Shown here one piece after another: positions 23,796-31,119 of a stretch of 38,302 nucleotides of DNA; the stretch's first letter is position 1; every line of letters starts with the position of its first letter. Below the pieces are notes generated by a model. That model saw only the letters and a program-made list of their open reading frames with translations. It did not search any database and had not been told where the DNA came from. The stretch covers positions 1-38,302 of IMG/VR virus record IMGVR_UViG_3300048999_000335; one strand, written 5' to 3'. Position numbers and translations under genes: made by a program. Source of the stretch: a virus.

Positions 23796-24623
23796 TTACT
23801 GCACTCGCCGAGACATATACCGGATCGGCGTGTCCGCCTCAGGCGGCCATGCGGGCGGTGCCGGCTCTTGAGGATCGATGCCTGACATCGCGGAGATCCA
23901 GGGTGCGATGCCGTTGCCGTCACCGATCTGATCGGGCGCGGGTTGAGCCTGAGGCCCGTTGCCGAAATCATTGAACGGCGCGGGCTGCTGGCTCGCCGCA
24001 ACGCCATCGGAAAAGCCTTGAGTGATATTGGCGTGATTTTGCTTCGAGAGCCAGAATGGACCGTCGGTATCGATGTTGGAACTCCCCAGCTTTTTAATGG
24101 ATTGCCAAACCGAGTTAACCCCGTTCGCAACACCGCCGCCGATTTCGGACAACTCCTTCGGCAAACCGGCCAAGCCTGTTACATATCCGAGGTGATTAGA
24201 CGCACTGCCGACAAAAGGCCGGTACGAAGAACCTTCTGGAATTCCCCATTGCGAATTTCGCTGCAGGTCTTGCGAACCGCGCAAGAAAGCGCCGAACATC
24301 CGTCCCAACGCCTCATGAAGTCCAGTGCCTGTTTGGTCCTCGGGATAGGTCCGACCTATCATATCAGCGATTTGGCCCGCAAAGTCCCTCGCCTTCTCTT
24401 CTGTATAATTCGCGGGAACGACCAAATAATTGTTCGGATTTGCAATAGAGCAGGGCGTCTTATTGGCGTCGGAAGCATCGGAATAGAGGTAAGCGTTCTG
24501 CGAGCCGCCCGGTGTCGGGTCCATGACATATGCGCCGTTGCGCATGAGAAACTTGGCGGGAACATAGCCCGTCAAATTATCATGCTCGTCTTGAGCACCA
24601 ACATAAAATCTCGGATCAGGCAT
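23796..24623 (-). CDS. FYVGA-family effector, full length
   Basis: A 275-residue protein in three parts. The head (residues 1-90) reads PRFYVGAQDEHDNLTGYVP, then FLMRNGAYVMDPTPGGSQ and NNYLVVPANYTEEKARDFAG. The middle (about 105-190) has GSQDLQRNSQWGIPEGSSYR, HLGYVTGLAGLPKELSEIGG and HANITQGFSDGVAASQQPAP; it faintly recalls polymorphic toxin type 44, but I cannot assign it. The tail has GNGIAPWISAMSGIDPQEP and ends TPIRYMSRRVQ. The gene at 25716 shares all three parts, and three shorter or broken relatives carry the head. It is followed by a membrane gene, as in toxin-immunity pairs. Confidence 0.76.
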   Translation of the reverse strand: MPDPRFYVGAQDEHDNLTGYVPAKFLMRNGAYVMDPTPGGSQNAYLYSDASDANKTPCSIANPNNYLVVPANYTEEKARDFAGQIADMIGRTYPEDQTGTGLHEALGRMFGAFLRGSQDLQRNSQWGIPEGSSYRPFVGSASNHLGYVTGLAGLPKELSEIGGGVANGVNSVWQSIKKLGSSNIDTDGPFWLSKQNHANITQGFSDGVAASQQPAPFNDFGNGPQAQPAPDQIGDGNGIAPWISAMSGIDPQEPAPPAWPPEADTPIRYMSRRVQ

Positions 24624-24731
24624 GCTTATTCTCTAATTTTCAAATGGGCGATCAGGTTCACCTGCGCACGAAATATAAATGTTGAGGCTGAACGCGAGGT
24701 CCAGGCCGCTAATCGCCATGAAACATCGCGA

Positions 24732-25391
24732 CTATCGCCGGTTATAACTTTCCCACTCTTCGCCAGGAATAATGACCTCGTAGAAATGTTCGATGAGTTT
24801 TGTCCCGCGTCCTTCCTTTTTAGTCAGCAGCCCAACTGGATCGTATTTCCCCATCACCGCCTTCCATTCGGGAGTTCTTTGCGATACGGGCAATCCGAAT
24901 TCTTCTGTCGTATCGTAGAAGATTTGGCGCGCGACTTCATTTCCTATTACCTGGATCTCGCACCACCCGAGCACTTGCTTTTTATCGTTCTCAAAAAATT
25001 CAAACAGTTTGCACCTGGATAGATATTCTTCGATCGGCGAAGCGTGGACACGAAACGCCTCGACGTAGAGCCAGCTGTGCGCACCAGATTTATGCGGGAG
25101 CAGCACAACGAGCCAAATCACCAAATAGATCGCAAGCTTTCTCCATCTGAGTCGAAAAAGAGCGCGTAGAAAACCGACGAACAAGACCAGGAAACAGACG
25201 AGAGCTACCTTGAGCAGCTGGTCAGGAAGAGCGGGAAAAGCGAAAGACAGAACTGCAGTACCGAACAAGCAAGCAAGGATGATGACCGTCAGGACGTATT
25301 TTAAGCTGCCCGGCCTCCAGCGAAGCAGCTTTCGCGCTTGACCCTGACCAGCCTCCATCCTCGGAGACGATGCGTTTGAATCAGAGCTCAT
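24732..25391 (-). CDS. Membrane protein of the array, immunity-like (family A)
   Basis: A 219-residue protein with the start placed at the ATG at 25391, where GGAG lies 10 bases upstream; an upstream TTG is less well placed. Three membrane spans near residues 30-52, 58-78 and 84-100 are followed by a soluble domain with SRCKLFEFFEND, a Cys near CEIQ, YDTTEEFGLPVSQRTPEW and HFYEVIIPGEEW. The SRCKL, YDTT and SQRxPEW motifs recur in the proteins at 26827 and 30014, so these are paralogues. It follows the effector at 25716 (after a repeat remnant) and precedes the effector at 23796, and could protect against either. Confidence 0.68.
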   Translation of the reverse strand: MSSDSNASSPRMEAGQGQARKLLRWRPGSLKYVLTVIILACLFGTAVLSFAFPALPDQLLKVALVCFLVLFVGFLRALFRLRWRKLAIYLVIWLVVLLPHKSGAHSWLYVEAFRVHASPIEEYLSRCKLFEFFENDKKQVLGWCEIQVIGNEVARQIFYDTTEEFGLPVSQRTPEWKAVMGKYDPVGLLTKKEGRGTKLIEHFYEVIIPGEEWESYNRR

Positions 25392-25521
25392 GCCGCGCAA
25401 ACTCCACGTTCAACGCCCGCGCGACCTCACCTCAGTGCTTTATGTACGTCACCGGAGCGCTTCTACCTTTGATAGAACAAAACATGAACTTCGTCAATCA
25501 CCGTTTCTGCCCATCAGCGCT

Positions 25522-25713
25522 TCACACAATTCCAAACCGCCTCCTCCGCTCGGCCATTCGCGCAAGCTCTTTCAATTCCGCCTGCGCCAATTTGCCGTTG
25601 GTGAGAATTCCGGTCAGATGATCGCGGACCTTGCCGACGATATTGATCGCGAGAAACAATTTCTCGCGCGCACGGCGTTCCCGATCCGCGTGTGGGTGCG
25701 CCGCAGAAAATTC
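25522..25713 (-). repeat. Copy of the 3' end of the post-portal gene
   Basis: Right after the stop of the effector at 25716 the minus strand encodes REKLFLAINIVGKVRDHL, TGILTNGKLAQAELKEL and ARMAERRRRFGIV-stop, nearly the same as the C-terminal half of the gene at 30820-31119. It has no start codon. The match extends some bases beyond the stop. It is one of four copies (also 27551-27742, 29570-29670 and the original). Confidence 0.82.
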
Positions 25714-25715
25714 AA

Positions 25716-26504
25716 TTACTGCACCCGCCTACTAAGATAGCGGATCGGCGTGTCGCCCCTAGGCGGCCATGCGGGCGGCGGCGGCTCTTGAGGATCGACA
25801 CCTGACATCGCGGAGATCCAGGGTGCGATGCCGTTGCCATCACCGATCTGATCGGGCGCGGGTTGAGCCCGCGGCCCGTTGCCGAAATCGTTGAACGGCG
25901 CGGGCTGCTGGCTCGCCGCGAGCCCGGCGGCATAGCCTTGGGCAATGTTGGCTTCGTTTATCTTGGATAGGCCGAACTTTCCCTCGGTATCAATGTCTGA
26001 CTTCCCTATTTTGCTATAGCGATTGTGAAGCCCTCCCCCGGCTTCCGCCAATTCCTTGGGCAGACCCGCTGCTGCCGTTATATATCCGAAATGATCGGAT
26101 GCGCCGCTGGTATGGGCTCGCACGAAGGAATTCGGTGGAATGCCCCACCGCGGGCTGCGCTGTAGCTCCTCCGACCCGCCCGGCCAAAATGCGGAAGTCA
26201 TCAGCGCGAGTGTTGACCCCAGTTCCCCATTCTCGACCGTGTCACTGAGCTTAGCTGCAAATTTCCTGGCTTCCTGTTCGCTATGGTCCGCGGGTACAAC
26301 GATATAATTATTTGGGTTGGCTATTTTTCCGTCCGTCTGGTTGTTGCCCAAACCGTCAGAGTAAAGATTGGCCAGTTGCGAAGCGCCTGGAATCGGATCC
26401 GTGACATATGCCCCATTGCGCATGAGAAACTTGGAAGCGACATAGCCGGTGATTTGATGCGTATCGCGATCTTCGGCGGCAGCATAGAAAATCGGATCAG
26501 ACAA
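25716..26504 (-). CDS. FYVGA-family effector, full length, TTG start
   Basis: A 262-residue protein that starts at TTG with a strong AGGAGA box 5-6 bases upstream; no nearby ATG fits. The head reads PIFYAAAEDRDTHQITGYV, FLMRNGAYVTDPIPGASQ and NNYIVVPADHSEQEARKFA; the middle has GSEELQRSPRWGIPPNSFVR, HFGYITAAAGLPKELAEAGG and EANIAQGYAAGLAASQQPAP; the tail has GNGIAPWISAMSGVDPQEP and DTPIRYLSRRVQ. It is a close relative of the protein at 23796 in head and tail and more diverged in the middle, as in polymorphic toxins. A membrane gene lies further downstream at 24732. Activity unknown. Confidence 0.76.
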   Translation of the reverse strand: MSDPIFYAAAEDRDTHQITGYVASKFLMRNGAYVTDPIPGASQLANLYSDGLGNNQTDGKIANPNNYIVVPADHSEQEARKFAAKLSDTVENGELGSTLALMTSAFWPGGSEELQRSPRWGIPPNSFVRAHTSGASDHFGYITAAAGLPKELAEAGGGLHNRYSKIGKSDIDTEGKFGLSKINEANIAQGYAAGLAASQQPAPFNDFGNGPRAQPAPDQIGDGNGIAPWISAMSGVDPQEPPPPAWPPRGDTPIRYLSRRVQ

Positions 26505-26826
26505 TTTCTTCTCCTGTCAAATTGAATACGTCGATCAACGGCAACAGCCGTTGCTCGGTGTGTCACCGTTCTCGATCGCGTTTGGTTTTGGTCGGAAACA
26601 CAATGACGACCCACGCGATGCGACTTCGCGCGCGTCCACCAGCCGTGTCCTTGTGTTATACCGTAAGGGCTGGTCAATTTAGATGAAGCGGACGGATTTA
26701 TCGCGCGTTAGGCTGCGAAGACGCAGCAAAGCAACAAAGCGGGAGGGTTGGAAGCAAGCCACGCAATCGCGTCACTCTCAACTTCGGCCGGGCGGCAAAC
26801 CGTCCATGCGTTTTGAATCGGAGCCT
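26505..26826. other. Intergenic region between effector and membrane gene
   Basis: About 320 bases with no supported gene on either strand. Short frames exist but show no family features or ribosome-binding sites. It holds the TTG-start leader for the effector at 25716, and a promoter could lie here. No clear hairpin with a T-run is seen. Confidence 0.4.
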
Positions 26827-27399
26827 TCAGCCTTTACCGTCAAGCAAACTCACATATACAGCATAGTAATTTCCAAACAGGTGGAAAGCGGCATTCTCTC
26901 TCAATACCACCGGCTCCTCAGTCGCCTTCGCCATCTCCCGCTTCCACTCCGGCGAACGCTGGGAGACAGGCATAATAAACTCACCCGTCGTATCATAAAC
27001 AATATAGTCAAAAAAATCGCCTCGATCGAACCCACGGCAAAACCCGGCGGTTTGCTTGACACCGTTTTCAACAAACTCCGTCAGCCTGCATCGGGACGGA
27101 TACTCCCTGGTCAGCAGCGTACTGACACGGAAGCCCTGGCCACGTAGCCAATAGCGCAGCGCCCAAACATCAAAAACTAAAGGAGAAAGCAACAACACCC
27201 ACACGATGGCGAAGGTCGAAATCAATTTCCAACGAAGCCTGAACAGAGCGCCCACGGAAAAAACAAACAAAGGTATCCAGAACACAAAGCCTGCCAAAGT
27301 CAGCCACAAAAAATCGCTTGGAAGAATAAAATAAAAAAAATCGAAGCCATACGTACCGAACAAAACGAGGCCGATCACAACCCACTTCGGCCAGGTCAT
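26827..27399 (-). CDS. Membrane protein of the array, immunity-like (family A)
   Basis: A 190-residue protein with about three membrane spans (residues 5-25, 30-52 and 58-80), then a soluble part with SRCRLTEFVENGVKQ, YIVYDTTGEFIMPVSQRSPE and FGNYYAVYVSLLDGKG. The SRCxL, YDTTG and SQRxPEW motifs match the proteins at 24732 and 30014, but the overall identity is lower. It lies between the head-tail remnant at 27745 and the effector at 25716. An immunity role is inferred from the family and the array context. Confidence 0.68.
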   Translation of the reverse strand: MTWPKWVVIGLVLFGTYGFDFFYFILPSDFLWLTLAGFVFWIPLFVFSVGALFRLRWKLISTFAIVWVLLLSPLVFDVWALRYWLRGQGFRVSTLLTREYPSRCRLTEFVENGVKQTAGFCRGFDRGDFFDYIVYDTTGEFIMPVSQRSPEWKREMAKATEEPVVLRENAAFHLFGNYYAVYVSLLDGKG

Positions 27400-27550
27400 A
27401 CGACAACCCCGAACAACCTCTTTGTACAGTAAATCATGCGCGGAGAATCAATAACATGCGGAGACAACACAAGAAGGCTCCCGACCAAGTAGCACTCTCG
27501 TCTTTAGAACACAACAAGAACGCAATCAAGCGTTTCTTCGCAGCTCCACC

Positions 27551-27742
27551 CTACACAATCCCAAACCTTCTCCTGCGCTCGGCCGTTTGCGCAAGTTCTT
27601 TCAATTCCGCCTGCGCCAATTTGCCGTTGGTGACGACACCACTCAGATGATCGCGCACCTTGTCGACGACATTGATCGCGAGAACCAATTTCTCGCGCGC
27701 ACGGCGTTCCCGATCCGCGTGTGGGTGCGCCGCAGAAAATTC
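27551..27742 (-). repeat. Copy of the 3' end of the post-portal gene
   Basis: On the minus strand this reads REKLVLAINVVDKVRDHL, SGVVTNGKLAQAELKEL and AQTAERRRRFGIV-stop after the tail of the 79-residue remnant. It is the second displaced copy of the C-terminal half of the gene at 30820. No start codon. Confidence 0.82.
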
Positions 27743-27744
27743 AA

Positions 27745-27984
27745 TTACTGCACCCGCCTGCCAAGATACCGGATCGGCGTGTCGCCCCTAGGCGGCCATG
27801 CGGGCGGCGTCGGCTCTTGCCCGGGCGTCTTGTTGGCGTCGGAAGCATCGGAATAAGGGTAAGCTTGCTGCGAGCCGCCCGGCGTCGGATCCATGACATA
27901 CGCGCCGCTACGCATGAGAAATTTTGCAGGAACGTAACCGGTTAATGGGTTATTTTTTTCCTTAGCGCCGACGTAGAAAATCAT
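27745..27984 (-). pseudogene. FYVGA-family effector with in-frame internal deletion
   Basis: A 79-residue frame joins the family head (IFYVGAKEKNNPLTGYVP, FLMRSGAYVMDPTPGGSQ, YSDASDANKTPG) directly to the family tail (QEPTPPAWPPRGDTPIRYL, GRRVQ), dropping about 180 residues including the whole middle domain. Its first codon is not the family start: the usual MPD is missing because the transposase remnant begins here. The junction falls at ANKTPG, the same place where the copy at 29641-29983 breaks. It may still be translated from ATG at 27984, but I treat it as a remnant. Confidence 0.78.
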
Positions 27985-28315
27985 GACCGACGAAATGTAC
28001 AGCTACAAATACATTGCGGAAACCGGCGCGGTTGCCAGCCACGATACCGTCACCCATAGCAAGGACGAATACTTCCGCCGCGAAGGCGACCGCACCATTT
28101 CGACCAACACTGTGGAAGGCTTCTATTCGATCTTCAAACGCGGCATGAAAGGCGTGTACCAGCATTGCAAAGAGAAGCATCTGCACCGATATTTGAGCGA
28201 GTTTGATTTTCGGTATAGCAACCGCATCGCGACCGGCTATGACGATACCGCTCGCGCCGAGAAGGCATTGAAGGGCGTCCGCGGCAAGCGGTTGAAGTAT
28301 CAAACAGTTAACTAG
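27983..28315 (+). pseudogene. ISXO2-like (IS1595 family) transposase, C-terminal fragment
   Basis: A 110-residue open frame with the C-terminal half of an ISXO2-type DDE transposase: MTDEMYSYKYIAETGA, SHDTVTHSKDEYFRREGD, then NTVEGFYSIFKRGMKGVYQH and HLHRYLSEFDFRYSNRI, the most conserved stretch of the family. Intact family proteins are about 300 residues, so the N-terminal two-thirds are gone. The break coincides with the start of the effector remnant on the other strand. It is followed by a small gene and two minus-strand genes that may be passengers of the same element. Confidence 0.85.
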
Positions 28316-28329
28316 CGGGACCGCGCCAT

Positions 28330-28479
28330 ATGGCGAAAAAAGCAGGCGTGTCAAAAAAGGCAAAGCCAAAGATGACTGACAAAGAGCAGTCCGAGCGGTT
28401 CAAGCAAACCGCTCGGGATCTTGGTGCTGATCAGACCGGGAGCCTTTTTGAAAAGGCTGTGGAGAAGATATTGCCTTAA
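28330..28479 (+). CDS. Small IS-associated protein, 49 residues
   Basis: A short gene 14 bases behind the transposase fragment. The product begins MAKKAGVSKKAKPKMTDKEQ, then SERFKQTARDLGADQTG and ends FEKAVEKILP. I recognise this type (basic start, TDKEQSERF.. and LG.D..G) as a small protein often found near rhizobial insertion sequences and phages. It may be an accessory gene of the IS. Confidence 0.62.
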   Translation: MAKKAGVSKKAKPKMTDKEQSERFKQTARDLGADQTGSLFEKAVEKILP

Positions 28480-28495
28480 GCCCGGTCGGTGCCTG

Positions 28496-28921
28496 TTAAG
28501 CCGCCATCTTGAATAGTGCGCCAGACAGCCGAACGCTGTCGTTAGCGGCGAGCTTCAACGCGGCTTTATAAGCATTCGCGCGTTTTTGGTCACCGAGCGC
28601 AAACACTTCATTCCCGATGTCCGTGAAGTAGGCTTCGATGGCAGAAACCAAATCAATGAACTGTTCGTCATGCAACTTAAAAAGGGGTTTCAGGTGGGTG
28701 TTAAAGACATACTGAAACCCCTTCAGCTTGAAGCCAACGAGGGTCAAGCAGGTTTCGTCGTAGATGAGCGTGAGGAAGTTATCCACGCGGTCAAAGACGT
28801 GAAGCGCGTCTTCCTGCACGTATTCCACACAATCAGAATCCATGAAGTACACGGCTTGGCGGACGTATACTTCGTTGCTCCTGAGTTCACTGTCTAGATC
28901 ATGTGCCATGTTGGTCACCAT
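28496..28921 (-). CDS. Hypothetical protein, possible IS passenger
   Basis: A 141-residue soluble, helical protein: DLDSELRSNEVYVRQAVYFM, DSDCVEYVQEDALHVFDR, ETCLTLVGFKLKGFQYVF, and a last part with KAALKLAANDSVRLSGALF. It overlaps the preceding gene by 7 bases (ATGGTGA), so the two are coupled. Its base composition is less GC-biased than the phage genes. It lies between the convergent small IS gene and the 192-residue gene. No family is recognised. Confidence 0.66.
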   Translation of the reverse strand: MVTNMAHDLDSELRSNEVYVRQAVYFMDSDCVEYVQEDALHVFDRVDNFLTLIYDETCLTLVGFKLKGFQYVFNTHLKPLFKLHDEQFIDLVSAIEAYFTDIGNEVFALGDQKRANAYKAALKLAANDSVRLSGALFKMAA

Positions 28922-29493
28922 AACTTTGTCTCGTATCTTTCCTTGTCGTAACCCTTCGGCAAAACGGGTGCGTTGCCCTCGCCAACAACGAATTCAAGCC
29001 GTGTGATGATGCCTTGGTAGGGGAGTTCCTGCGCAGGGTTTACACCACTATGCTTGACGGGCACAACCTGCACCGTGAGGGCGGCGCTAGCCGGTACTCT
29101 CGCTGCTCGTGCCAGACAGACCATGTTCACGTCTCTTTCAAGAGTCACGGTCGGATTTAGAACATACACCAGAACAGACCCACCGTTCGCCTCGTCGGTA
29201 TACGGTCGCTTTACGCCACGGAAGCAGGCCACACTGTCGGCCAACGTGGTTAATGTAGGTTTAACGGCTGACAGCGCGATTCGCGAGATGTTGTTTATCG
29301 GAGGCGGCTCACCCACCACATGTGCCCACACCTGAAATATCTCGCTGAGCCGCGAAACGTTCCGTAGCGTCAGCAAATAGTCTTCGGACACGGCATACGC
29401 AACGGACACCGACCGGTCATCGGCGCTCGGCGCGCTGACCAGCGGCGGTCGCATCCAATGCTTTCCGCCCTGAAATGGGATTGTGACGCTCAT
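28915..29493 (-). CDS. Hypothetical protein, possible IS passenger
   Basis: A 192-residue protein with a GGAG box 7 bases ahead of the ATG. Strands and Val-rich stretches dominate: VSVAYAVSEDYLLTLRNVSR, EIFQVWAHVVGEPPPINNIS, SVLVYVLNPTVTLERDVNM, then EFVVGEGNAPVLPKGYDKER. No membrane span or nuclease motif is seen. Pairing with the gene at 28496 and the position beside a transposase fragment suggest carried cargo of an IS1595-type element; this is inference. Confidence 0.66.
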   Translation of the reverse strand: MSVTIPFQGGKHWMRPPLVSAPSADDRSVSVAYAVSEDYLLTLRNVSRLSEIFQVWAHVVGEPPPINNISRIALSAVKPTLTTLADSVACFRGVKRPYTDEANGGSVLVYVLNPTVTLERDVNMVCLARAARVPASAALTVQVVPVKHSGVNPAQELPYQGIITRLEFVVGEGNAPVLPKGYDKERYETKLW

Positions 29494-29569
29494 TTTTGCA
29501 CTCCAGTGGTGCAGCCTTATCGGAAAACAATTCGCGCTGGAACCTTAATATTGGGGTGCGCAAAGTATA

Positions 29570-29670
29570 ATATCGCCCCTCCACCCCTTAGAACAAATCA
29601 AGAACTTCGTCAACCGACGCGTGTGGCGCCTCAGCTCCCTTCACACAATTCCAAACCGCCTCTTCCACTC
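29570..29670 (-). repeat. Truncated copy of the post-portal gene end and its 3' flank
   Basis: About 95 bases here match the region around 30770-30845 behind the intact gene, including the bases that encode AEAPHASVDE in another frame there. The upstream part of the repeat was lost in the fusion with the effector remnant. Confidence 0.72.
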
Positions 29671-29983
29671 GGCCGAAGCACTTCCCACAAACGCCGGCAC
29701 GAAGGAGCCTTTTGGAATCCCCCATTGCGGATTTCTTTGTAAATCCTGTGAGCCACCTTGCGAAAAAGCTTCAGCCATGTCCTGCAAGGCTTGGGCTGGT
29801 CCCGCAGTGCCCGGGCGTCTTGTTGGCGTCGGAAGCATCGGAATAAAGGTAAGCTTGCTGCGAGCCGCACGGCGTCGGATCCATGACATACGCGCCGTTA
29901 CGCATGAGAAATTTTGCAGGAACGTAACCGGTTAATGGGTTATTTTTGTCCTTAGCGCCGACGTAGAAAATCTGATCAGGCAT
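29641..29983 (-). pseudogene. FYVGA-family effector, frameshifted and fused to the post-portal gene tail
   Basis: The 5' frame from 29983 encodes the family head (MPDQIFYVGAKDKNNPLTG, NGAYVMDPTPCGSQ, YSDASDANKTPG). It is then joined out of frame to part of the middle domain: AQALQDMAEAFSQGGSQDLQ, RNPQWGIPKGSFVPAFVGSA. That part in turn is fused to AEWKRRFGIV-stop, which is the ending of the repeated post-portal gene piece. Thus two separate recombination joints lie within 340 bases. It is a remnant. Confidence 0.8.
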
Positions 29984-30013
29984 ACGTGCTTCGCCTTTTA
30001 TATTGGTCGCACC

Positions 30014-30692
30014 TTAATACTCGTCGGCAGCGCCGTCCGCCGCTTCAAGCGGAACAGCGACCTCGTAAAAATTTCCAAACAGATGGCGCGCATAGCCTTC
30101 CGATTGAGTAAAGAATCTTCCCGGGGAGAAACGTCCCATCGCCTGCGTCCATGCCGGCGCCCGCTGCGAAGCGGACAACATCAACTGTCCGGTCGTATCG
30201 TAGACAACCGTCAAAACGCCGTCTCCGGGCAACCCCAATCTTTCGCAGACGCCCACTTTTTGCTTGGCGCCATTCTCGACGAATTCAACCAGCTTGCATC
30301 GAGACAGATATTCCTCGATTGGCGAGGCATGCCGGCGGAACGCCTCGACATAAACCCATCGAGGCAGCTCGCTCGGTCCATAGATAGGCATCAAGACCAC
30401 AGCCCAAATGCCGAGGAAAATCGTAACTTCCTTCCATCGGCGAAAAAGCAAAGCTCCCAAAAAAAAGGAAAAATAGAGCCAGCAAACAGGCAAGGTATAC
30501 GTCGATTAGCCGTTCGAAACGATCCGGGAAAAGCAACCTCAAAAGCGGTAAGCTAAACCAGGAGGTAAGCGCGATAACGAGAAAAACATATTTGATGGCC
30601 GATCCAAACGGACTCCATTGCCAGTCCGACGATTGCGTACCGCCGCCAGTTGGCTCAATAATCGGAGACGAGACGTTGGGATCAGAACTCAT
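30014..30692 (-). pseudogene. Membrane protein of the array, immunity-like (family A), frameshifted in a T8 run
   Basis: The first frame, from the ATG at 30692, gives MSSDPNVSSPIIEPTGGG, then two spans (about residues 33-54 and 60-78). At a run of eight T on the coding strand (30459-30466) the frame must shift by one base to continue as LGALLFRRWKEVTIFLGI, VEAFRRHASPIEEYLSRCKL, VYDTTGQLMLSASQRAPAW and HLFGNFYEVAVPLEA, which match the intact protein at 24732. With one T fewer the gene would encode about 225 residues. It could be a pseudogene, a sequencing slip, or a slippage-controlled (phase-variable) gene. Confidence 0.76.
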
Positions 30693-30819
30693 GCCGCGCA
30701 CCCTTCGCGTCTGGCGCCCACGCGATCGCAGTTTGGCCCTTGTGCCGCATCGGAGCGCCCTCGACCCTTCAACAAATCAAGAACTTCGTCAACCGACGCG
30801 TGTGGCGCCTCAGCTCCCT

Positions 30820-31119
30820 TCACCCAATCCAAAATCGTCTCCTCCGCTCGGCCATTTGCGCGAGCTCCTTCAATTCGGCCTGCGCCAATTTGCCGTTGGT
30901 GAGAATTCCGGTCAGGTGATCGCGCACCTTGCCGACGACATTGATCGCGAGAAACAGTTTCTCTCGCGCCGCGACGTCCTCGATCCGCGTGGCCCGCCAC
31001 GCCGCGGTGTAGCTGTCCTCGAGCCCGCGAAAGGCTTCGGCCAACAGCTCGTTGTCGAGCAGCTCCTGCGCGCGGACCGCCTTCGCCGCGGCCTGGTCGA
31101 GTTTACTTTCGCCAATCAT
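30820..31119 (-). CDS. Small phage protein following the portal gene
   Basis: A 99-residue helical protein started at the ATG at 31119, with AAGGA 8 bases upstream; it overlaps the portal stop by 17 bases. The sequence runs IGESKLDQAAAKAVRAQELL, GLEDSYTAAWRATRIEDVAA, REKLFLAINVVGKVRDHL, then KLAQAELKELAQMAERRRR. The end may be altered: another frame continues with ILDWVKGAEAPHASVDEVLD, which looks protein-like. Its 3' half occurs three more times inside the effector array. Function unknown, probably a head-assembly or packaging partner of the portal. Confidence 0.74.
   Translation of the reverse strand: MIGESKLDQAAAKAVRAQELLDNELLAEAFRGLEDSYTAAWRATRIEDVAAREKLFLAINVVGKVRDHLTGILTNGKLAQAELKELAQMAERRRRFWIG

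Noticed and set aside
23943-25022. 359-codon plus-strand frame
   Set aside because: Antisense to an effector and a membrane gene that both have paralogues in the window.
25522-31000. Possible CRISPR-like repeats
   Set aside because: The repeated pieces are gene ends of about 100-190 bases separated by kilobases, not short regular repeats with spacers.
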